Source of the DNA: an uncultured Oscillospiraceae bacterium
GTDB lineage: Bacteria; Bacillota; Clostridia; Oscillospirales; Oscillospiraceae
Direction: 5' to 3'
Assembly: GCA_944382965.1 (NCBI GenBank)
Contig: CALWOA010000001.1
Span: 124,001-188,000 of the forward strand
Length of the DNA: 64,000 nt
The notes beneath the pieces are model-generated. The model was not told where the DNA came from and searched no databases. It worked only from the letters and a program-made list of their open reading frames with translations. The position numbers and the translations under genes were made by a program. Shown piece after piece: positions 57,969 to 64,000 of the stretch; positions within the stretch are counted from its first letter, which is position 1; each line of letters starts with the position of its first letter.

Positions 57969-59110
57969 CAGACCACCTCGGTGTAGCTACCCAGATACTT
58001 GAATTCCTCACACAGTTCATCCAGTTCGCACATCAGCTGGACAAATTCTTCGGAATAAATGGAGGTTTCCAGGTCAAAGTAGAACATGAACTCAAATTCC
58101 CGGTCAGGAATGGGGCGGGATTCCAGTTTGGTAACGTTAATGCCCAGGGTGTAGAGCCGGGCTAGAACTTTGTACAGAGCACCGGGCTTGTGATTCAGAA
58201 TCATCATGATGCTGGTCTTGTCGGAACCGGGGTAAATTTCCAGATTTTTGCTGATACAGATGAACCGGGTCCGGTTGTTGCCCTTGTCCTGAACAGAGGA
58301 AGCCAGGCATTCCAGACCGTAAAGCTCGGCACAGGCCCGACTGGACAGGGCGGCTACGTCCTTGCGCCCGGATTGGGCCACCATTTCCGCTGCCAACGCC
58401 GTATTGGCTACAGGAATCACGTTGACGCCGGTAAGACTTTGCAGGAAATCGCCGCACTGGCTGATGGCCTGCTCGTGGGAGTAGATCTCTTTGATATCAG
58501 ACAGGGAAGTGCCGGGATTGACCAGCAGGTTGTGGTCCACTTTCAGTCGGAAGGTACGCACGATGGAGAAATTGTGCTGGATCATCAGATCGTAAACCTT
58601 CTTTACCGAACCGGCAGTGGAATTTTCAATGGGCAGGATGCCGTACTGACACATACCCTGGTCGATGGCGTTGAATACCGCCTCGAAGTTCTTGAAGTAG
58701 AAGATAAAGGGGTTTTTGAATATCTTCTCGCAGGCAATCTGAGAGTAAGCCCCCTCTACACCCTGACAGGCCACCATGGGAGCCTGGGGGAAGAGCTTGG
58801 GGGTCTGCTCAATGGAGCGGGTAATGGCATCGTACAGCGGGCTGACGGAGCCGCTGCGCTTGCTTTGATAGCTGCGGCTCAGCTCAAAGAGCATGGAATA
58901 CAGTACCCGGGTATAATTTGCCATTTCCGGCCCTGCCTTTTGGGCCACATCCTGCAATTTTTCCCGTTCCCGGGCGGGAACCAGAATGGGAATGCCCTCT
59001 TCTTTTTTGCAGTCGGCAATTTTTGCGGCTACTTCCATTCGGGCTCGGAAAAGCTCTACCAGAGAGTCGTCAATCTTGTCAATTTCCTGCCGTAATTCCT
59101 TCAGTTCCAT
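57968..59110 (-). CDS. pheA: Bifunctional chorismate mutase / prephenate dehydratase
   Basis: A 380-residue protein with an N-terminal chorismate mutase of the AroQ class (residues about 1-85: LRQEIDKIDDSLVELFRARM), a prephenate dehydratase domain (about 105-285: GVEGAYSQIACEK, LPIENSTAGSV, and the catalytic Thr in NNRTRFICI) and a C-terminal ACT domain (about 295-375, with the Phe-binding GALYKVL and ESRPIP). This gives phenylpyruvate with likely feedback by phenylalanine. Stop and start of the next gene share one base. Confidence 0.95.
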   Translation of the reverse strand: MELKELRQEIDKIDDSLVELFRARMEVAAKIADCKKEEGIPILVPAREREKLQDVAQKAGPEMANYTRVLYSMLFELSRSYQSKRSGSVSPLYDAITRSIEQTPKLFPQAPMVACQGVEGAYSQIACEKIFKNPFIFYFKNFEAVFNAIDQGMCQYGILPIENSTAGSVKKVYDLMIQHNFSIVRTFRLKVDHNLLVNPGTSLSDIKEIYSHEQAISQCGDFLQSLTGVNVIPVANTALAAEMVAQSGRKDVAALSSRACAELYGLECLASSVQDKGNNRTRFICISKNLEIYPGSDKTSIMMILNHKPGALYKVLARLYTLGINVTKLESRPIPDREFEFMFYFDLETSIYSEEFVQLMCELDELCEEFKYLGSYTEVV

Positions 59111-59113
59111 GGA

Positions 59114-60202
59114 TTATTTCCTCCTGTCTGTCTGGGTATTGCCCAATATCATATCAAAAATTGCAATGGCAGCCGCCGCTTCCACAACCGGAACGGCGCG
59201 TGGGACAATGCAGGGGTCGTGTCTGCCCTGAATGTTCAGCTGCTGATTTGTCATTTGACTCAAATTTACGCTTTGCTGCGGCGCGGCAATGGAAGGGGTA
59301 GGCTTTATCGCTACCCGGAAGGTTAGCGGCATGCCGTTGGTGATGCCACCTAAGATACCGCCGCAGTGATTTGTAATGGTTTGGATTGTACCATGCTCGG
59401 CGGTAAAGGGGTCATTGCACTGGCTTCCCCGCATCCGGGCCGCCGCAAAACCAGCGCCGAATTCCAACCCCTTTACAGCGGGGATACCGTAAACAATCTG
59501 GGCAATCCGACTTTCTACACCGCCAAACATAGGCTCTCCGATTCCCACTGGCAGCCCGGTAACCATGCAGTCGATTTCTCCGCCAACACTGTCAGCATCT
59601 TTCCGGGCCTGTTCAATGCTTTGCCGCATGGCCAAGCCAGCTTCCGGGTTGACCACTGGGAAGTCATCGCAGATTGGAGGGATTTCATGCAGCGAAAGCG
59701 GATCATCCTCCCGGCAGCTGCCAGCGATGCGGAAAATCCGGGCGCCAATCTGAATGCCCCGCTCTTCCAGCCACTGTTTGCACAGGCCACCGGCAATACA
59801 TAAAGGGGCGGTGAGCCGACCAGAGAAGTGCCCCCCTCCGGCTGCATCCTGGAAGCCTCCATATTTTACCTGGGCAGTATAATCGGCATGTCCGGGCCGG
59901 GGACAGTCTTTCAGATTGGCGTAGTCTCCGGAACGGGTATTTCTGTTGTAGATTACCGCAGCAATGGGAGCGCCGCAGGTATAGCCGTCCAGAATTCCGG
60001 ACAAAAATTCCGGCCGGTCTGCTTCCTTCCGGGGGGTGGACCAGGAATTCTGTCCCGGCGCCCGGCGGTTGAGAAATGCCTGAAGCTTGTCAAAATCTAT
60101 GCTCAGACCCGCCGGAATTCCGTCCAATGTCATCCCGATGGCGGGACCGTGGGACTGACCGAAAATAGACAATTTTAGATTTTCACCGTAGGTACTGCTC
60201 AT
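59114..60202 (-). CDS. aroC: Chorismate synthase
   Basis: A 362-residue FMN-dependent enzyme. Landmarks are the start MSSTYGENLKLSIFGQSHG, GHADYTAQVKYG, and AGGGHFSGRLTA, with RGSQCNDPF and GGITNGMPL later. It converts EPSP to chorismate. Its first 20 bases overlap the aroA end, with AGGAGG upstream. Confidence 0.95.
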   Translation of the reverse strand: MSSTYGENLKLSIFGQSHGPAIGMTLDGIPAGLSIDFDKLQAFLNRRAPGQNSWSTPRKEADRPEFLSGILDGYTCGAPIAAVIYNRNTRSGDYANLKDCPRPGHADYTAQVKYGGFQDAAGGGHFSGRLTAPLCIAGGLCKQWLEERGIQIGARIFRIAGSCREDDPLSLHEIPPICDDFPVVNPEAGLAMRQSIEQARKDADSVGGEIDCMVTGLPVGIGEPMFGGVESRIAQIVYGIPAVKGLEFGAGFAAARMRGSQCNDPFTAEHGTIQTITNHCGGILGGITNGMPLTFRVAIKPTPSIAAPQQSVNLSQMTNQQLNIQGRHDPCIVPRAVPVVEAAAAIAIFDMILGNTQTDRRK

Positions 60203-61379
60203 AACTTCCTCCTAACCGGCGATATTCGTCAAAAAATTGGGGATAAGATTTTTCTACGCACTCTGCCCCTAGAATGGTAACCGGCTGCTTGCAGACCGTG
60301 GCGGCGATGGCTGCGGACATGGCAATGCGATGGTCATTGCAGCTGTCCACAATACCTCCTGTCAATCCGGTACCATAAACAGTGAGGGTGTCCTCTGCAG
60401 CCTCGGCCTTTCCGCCCAAGGCGGTGAGCATGGCAATCACGGACGCCACCCGGTCGGATTCCTTCAGCCGCAGCCTCCGAATGCCGGTAAACGCGGCACC
60501 CTGATTACAAGCGGCAACCACCGCCAGAATGGGAACCAAATCGGGGGTATCTGCGGCATTTATGACGGTGTTTTCCTTCAACGCTGGAAGCAGCTGCTGA
60601 ACGGTCCGGTCACCTTGTGCAGAACGGATATTCAGGTTCTGCACAGTCACATAATTTCCCAGTGCCTGCGCCGCCAAGAAGAATGCGGCATTGCTCCAGT
60701 CACCTTCCACCTGCACACGTCCTGGAGAATGAAAAGGAACGCCACCTGTAATATGATACTCCTGACTGTAACAGCCGAATAATGCCATTGCTTCCTGGGT
60801 CATGGCAATATAAGGCCGGGATTCCACCTTACCTGTCAGGTGTAGCTGGCTGACGCCGGACATCCGGGTTGCTGCCAGCAGCAGCCCCGTGATAAACTGA
60901 CTGGAAACGCCGCCGTCGATAACGTAATCTCCGGCACGCAGCCTGCCCTGACAACGGATGGTCTCGGCAGTAGGCCGGGACAGCCGGCATCCCATCCGCT
61001 CCATTTCTTCCCAGAGAGGGGACAGTGGGCGCTGGGGAAGCCTGCCTTCCAGAACGAAGGTGGCATCTACCCCCAAGGCTCCGGCTACAGGCAGCAGAAA
61101 CCGCAGGGTTGAGCCGCTGTCATGACAACGCAGCTGTGCCGTTTTGGGAATCTGTAGGAGAGGAGTGACCTGATAACCGGAAGAAGTACGGATGATTTTT
61201 GCGCCCAAGGCATTGAGACAATCCGCAGTGGCATCCATATCCCGGTTGGTTTGGGAGCAGAGAAGCTCTGTAGGGTTATCGGCAAAGGCGGCGCAGATCA
61301 GCAGACGATGGGCCTGGGACTTGGAAGCGATTGCCTTTACGCTTCCCGATAATCCACTTGGTGTGATGGTGATATCCAT
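60183..61379 (-). CDS. aroA: EPSP synthase (5-enolpyruvylshikimate-3-phosphate synthase)
   Basis: ATG 61379 (MDITITPSGLSGSVKAIASKS), placed one base after the aroB stop, is chosen over the longer frame that runs into aroB. The 398-residue protein has ASKSQAHR (substrate Lys and Ser), DSGSTLRFLLP (PEP-binding region; in place of the usual NAGTA type loop), RLKESDRV and DHRIAMS. The DSGSTLRF form is that of class II-like or distinct enzymes. Confidence 0.94.
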   Translation of the reverse strand: MDITITPSGLSGSVKAIASKSQAHRLLICAAFADNPTELLCSQTNRDMDATADCLNALGAKIIRTSSGYQVTPLLQIPKTAQLRCHDSGSTLRFLLPVAGALGVDATFVLEGRLPQRPLSPLWEEMERMGCRLSRPTAETIRCQGRLRAGDYVIDGGVSSQFITGLLLAATRMSGVSQLHLTGKVESRPYIAMTQEAMALFGCYSQEYHITGGVPFHSPGRVQVEGDWSNAAFFLAAQALGNYVTVQNLNIRSAQGDRTVQQLLPALKENTVINAADTPDLVPILAVVAACNQGAAFTGIRRLRLKESDRVASVIAMLTALGGKAEAAEDTLTVYGTGLTGGIVDSCNDHRIAMSAAIAATVCKQPVTILGAECVEKSYPQFFDEYRRLGGSYEQYLR

Positions 61380-61380
61380 A

Positions 61381-62433
61381 TCAAAGACCTGCCTGTATCC
61401 AGGATTCCAGCTGCTGCACCGGAGTGGGAACGATGGCACAGTCGCCGATGGCGTGGGGGAGAATCAGATTGACGCTACCGCCGGAGCGCTTCTTGTCGGA
61501 CAGAGCATATGTGAACAAGTCCGATGCACTGTACTCGGTGGCAACGGGAAGGCCGAACTGCTGCAAAAGAGAAACAATTCTCCTGCAGTCCGCTTCCGGG
61601 CACATCCCCATGGCAGCGGCGGCTCTGGTGACGATGGCTGTTCCCATAGCCACGGCTTTTCCGTGGGAAAGGGAGAACTGACTTTTCGCTTCGATACCAT
61701 GGCCGACGGTGTGCCCCAGATTCAGCTTCATCCGGGCACCGGTATCAAACTCATCCACTATAACCACATCCCGCTTCAGTTGGACACAGCGGGTAATGAT
61801 TTGTTCCCGGTCAAAGTCCAATTCTGTCTGTTCCAGGCTGGAAAACATGGCTGCATCGTAAAGAATGGCATATTTTATGACTTCTGCGCAGCCATCCCGG
61901 AATACATCCTCCGGCAGGGAGGATAGTACATCCGTATCGCACAGCACCAGACTGGGCTGGTAAAAGGCTCCTGCCAGATTCTTTCCGGCGGGCAGGTCAA
62001 TAGCGGTCTTTCCGCCAACGGAGGAATCCACCGCAGCCAAAAGGGTGGTGGGAACCTGAACAAAGGGAATCCCCCGCAGATAAGTGGCAGCGGCAAAACC
62101 TGCCAGATCGCCTACCACACCGCCCCCCAATGCCACAATCCAGTCGGACCGGGTCAGCTGGTTCTGCGCCAGAAAATTTAAAAGCTCCAGAAAAGTTGCA
62201 CCGTTTTTGCTCTCTTCTCCGGCAGGAAACACAAAGGAAACTACGCGAAAACCGGCGTTTTCCAGACTTTTTTTCGCTGCCTCTCCATACAGGGGAAACA
62301 CCGTACTTTCGCTGACCAGGCAGACGGTTTTTGGCGCAGCCAGAGAGCGGATGGCACTGCCCAGGCTGGAGAGCAGTCCGCTGCCAATGCGGATTTCATA
62401 TTGCTTTGAGGCGCTCACTGTGACGGTATTCAT
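61381..62433 (-). CDS. aroB: 3-dehydroquinate synthase
   Basis: A 350-residue NAD- and metal-dependent enzyme. Motifs are PAGEESKN, GGGVVGDLAGFAAATYLRG (NAD loop), QVPTTLLAAVDSSVGGKTAI, and the metal-ligand stretch LNLGHTVGHGIE. It converts DAHP to 3-dehydroquinate. It overlaps tyrA by four bases. Confidence 0.95.
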   Translation of the reverse strand: MNTVTVSASKQYEIRIGSGLLSSLGSAIRSLAAPKTVCLVSESTVFPLYGEAAKKSLENAGFRVVSFVFPAGEESKNGATFLELLNFLAQNQLTRSDWIVALGGGVVGDLAGFAAATYLRGIPFVQVPTTLLAAVDSSVGGKTAIDLPAGKNLAGAFYQPSLVLCDTDVLSSLPEDVFRDGCAEVIKYAILYDAAMFSSLEQTELDFDREQIITRCVQLKRDVVIVDEFDTGARMKLNLGHTVGHGIEAKSQFSLSHGKAVAMGTAIVTRAAAAMGMCPEADCRRIVSLLQQFGLPVATEYSASDLFTYALSDKKRSGGSVNLILPHAIGDCAIVPTPVQQLESWIQAGL

Positions 62434-63260
62434 CCGTCCACCTCCTCTTTCCGTTTCTTCCCTTCTTCCAGCAGGGATATCAAAGCTTCGGAGTTCCCGG
62501 AAGCGATGGCCTGCCGGTATTCTTGCAGACTATGGATATAGCAGTCCAGTTCAAACAACACATTTTCCTTGTTCTCCAGGAACAGTTCCGCCCACATCTG
62601 GGGATTCAGCCAGGCGACTCTTGTCAGATCCTTGTAGCTTCCGGCGGAGAAACCCTTGTGACTTCGGGCGGTGGGGGATTTGATAAAGGCGTTGCTCAGA
62701 ATATGAGGCATTTGAGAAGTAAAGGCAATCAGTTTGTCGTGTTCCTGTGCAGTGGTTACAGAGAAAGAACCAAACCGGCAGGGACGCAGGGCTCCCTTCA
62801 CCCGATCCAGCAGCGCAATGTCATCAAACACAGGGGGAACCAGCACCATAGGAGCACCCGCAAAGAGATTGGCACGGCTGTACTTAAAGCCGGAGAACTG
62901 AGAACCGGCCATAGGATGACCGCCCACAAAGGTAAAACCGTATTGCTTTGCCAGGGGAAAACATTTCTGGCAAATTTCCTGTTTGATGCCGCAGCAGTCC
63001 AGAACCAAAGCATCCTTGGAAATCAGAGGGGCATTTTCTTCCAGCCATGCGGCGCAGCCGCCGGGATAGATTGCCAGCAGAATCAGATCGCACTGGAGAA
63101 CCGTAGCTTCCTCCAACCGTCCATGAACGGCACCGGCCAGTATGGCAAAGGAGAGCATACCTTCGTCTTTCTCAGCGGCATAGACGGTGTGCCCTTCCAG
63201 GGCATAGGCCCTGGCCAGGGAACCGCCAATCAATCCCAAACCCAGAATACCAACTGTCAT
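62430..63260 (-). CDS. tyrA: Prephenate dehydrogenase
   Basis: A 276-residue protein with the NAD loop [17 protein letters not shown] at the N-terminus, [16 protein letters not shown] (substrate His), and the helical C-terminal domain. It forms 4-hydroxyphenylpyruvate for tyrosine. There is no ACT or chorismate mutase domain, so feedback would act elsewhere. Four-base overlaps with both neighbours. Confidence 0.93.
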   Translation of the reverse strand: MTVGILGLGLIGGSLARAYALEGHTVYAAEKDEGMLSFAILAGAVHGRLEEATVLQCDLILLAIYPGGCAAWLEENAPLISKDALVLDCCGIKQEICQKCFPLAKQYGFTFVGGHPMAGSQFSGFKYSRANLFAGAPMVLVPPVFDDIALLDRVKGALRPCRFGSFSVTTAQEHDKLIAFTSQMPHILSNAFIKSPTARSHKGFSAGSYKDLTRVAWLNPQMWAELFLENKENVLFELDCYIHSLQEYRQAIASGNSEALISLLEEGKKRKEEVDG

Positions 63261-64000
63261 ACAATAGCCTCACGAATCTTGACGACCTTCCGATTCAGCT
63301 CGTCAAACTGCTGGGGTGTCAGGGACTGGGCACCGTCGCACAGAGCACAGGAAGGATTGTTGTGTACTTCGATCATAATGGCATCGGCGCCACAGGCAGC
63401 TGCAGCGTAGGCCATGGGGGCAACCAGGTTGGCCTTGCCGGTGGCGTGGCTGGGGTCAACCACCACAGGCAGGTGGGTCAGGTTGTGCAGGACGGTAACA
63501 GCGGACAGGTCCAGGGTGTTCCGGGTAGCGGTTTCAAAGGTACGGATTCCCCGCTCACAGAGGATGACCTGCTCGTTGCCTTCGCTCATAATATACTCGG
63601 CGCTCATCAGTAGCTCCTGCAGCGTATTGGCCAGGCCACGTTTTAAGAGAATAGGCTTGCGGGTTTTGCCCAGTTCCTTCAGAAGATCGAAGTTCTGCAT
63701 ATTCCGGGCACCCACCTGAATAATATCCACATCCGCAAACAGATCCAGGGAAGAGATATTCATAATTTCCGTAACAATGGGCAGTCCGGTAGCTTCCTTG
63801 GCTTTCAGCAGCAGCTTGATGCCTTCGCCCTTCATGCCCTGGAAGGCATAGGGGGAGGTACGGGGCTTGAAAGCGCCGCCCCGGAGAATGTTGGCGCCGG
63901 ATGCTTTGACCGCCTGGGCAACCTGGATGATCTGCTCCTCAGACTCCACGGAGCAGGGACCGGCAATCATGGCAAAATATCCGCCGCCGATGCGCACCCC
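63257..64000 (-). CDS. aroF: DAHP synthase, type I-beta (5' end outside window)
   Basis: The frame is open to the window edge ([20 protein letters not shown]), so the N-terminal ~80 residues lie beyond it. Visible motifs: [44 protein letters not shown], and DPSHATGK. This is the KDO8P-synthase-like branch of DAHP synthases, the first step from PEP and erythrose 4-phosphate. It heads the aromatic genes present here; the promoter is outside the window. Confidence 0.93.
   Translation of the reverse strand, partial: GVRIGGGYFAMIAGPCSVESEEQIIQVAQAVKASGANILRGGAFKPRTSPYAFQGMKGEGIKLLLKAKEATGLPIVTEIMNISSLDLFADVDIIQVGARNMQNFDLLKELGKTRKPILLKRGLANTLQELLMSAEYIMSEGNEQVILCERGIRTFETATRNTLDLSAVTVLHNLTHLPVVVDPSHATGKANLVAPMAYAAAACGADAIMIEVHNNPSCALCDGAQSLTPQQFDELNRKVVKIREAIV

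Overview
This is a bacterial chromosome segment. The gene families, the dense operons with strong Shine-Dalgarno sequences, and features such as an EFR1-type ferredoxin, NrdD, PTS-dependent DhaKLM, PadR/HAAS and M56 peptidases point to an anaerobic, gut-type Firmicute of the Clostridia, most likely Oscillospirales (Oscillospiraceae/Ruminococcaceae). No rRNA, CRISPR array or classical transposase was seen. One tRNA gene, tRNA-Ala(CGC), is present.

Layout. 1-3.7 kb: the 3' part of a BlaR1-like M56 peptidase and an EFR1-type flavodoxin/ferredoxin. 3.7-9.5 kb: a hypB / iron-sulfur flavoprotein / hypA / membrane-protein operon, divergent from a GntR regulator, with matching operators in front of both units. 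9.5-14.1 kb: argCJBD. 14.1-18.6 kb: a dipeptidase/nitroreductase pair and dhaKLM. 18.6-24.7 kb: an ECF sigma/anti-sigma pair, an XRE regulator with an ABC exporter, and a cation/proton antiporter with a structured leader RNA. 24.8-31.6 kb: glgB with an odd basic tail, then pstSCAB-phoU. 31.6-35.1 kb: tex, tRNA-Ala, and an AT-rich accessory patch with a phased five-repeat array and a tandem structured repeat. 35-46 kb: PadR/HAAS, membrane, LRR, PpiC, LdhA, GtrA and ABC transporter genes. 46.2-52.6 kb: the most unusual region. 52.8-64 kb: galM, nrdD and a complete shikimate/aromatic operon (aroF, tyrA, aroB, aroA, aroC, pheA, an aroE-aroK fusion, aroQ).

Main discovery. A conserved-looking cysteine-rich gene appears to be split in two. 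Its 5' part lies at 52146-52622 and its 3' part at 46190-46573, both on the minus strand and about 5.6 kb apart. Both broken ends carry the same 9-bp core in the same reading frame. The intervening DNA begins with a large serine recombinase. Joining the inner ends of the element at the core gives a 50-bp, nearly symmetric attP-like site with perfect 8-bp terminal inverted repeats. Precise excision would restore a protein of about 274 residues. This closely resembles the skin/sigK arrangement, here in a different gene and with an ECF sigma/anti-sigma cargo.

Other notable signals are five ATCGTTRA direct repeats spaced about two helical turns apart upstream of a small membrane-protein gene (LytTR-like), a compact leader RNA ahead of the antiporter, a 165-bp tandem repeat with tRNA T-arm-like ends, and a decarboxylase-beta-like GGADGPTAIF motif in a small HAAS protein. 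Database membership, structure predictions and exact identities could not be checked here. Function calls rest on motifs and recalled family features.
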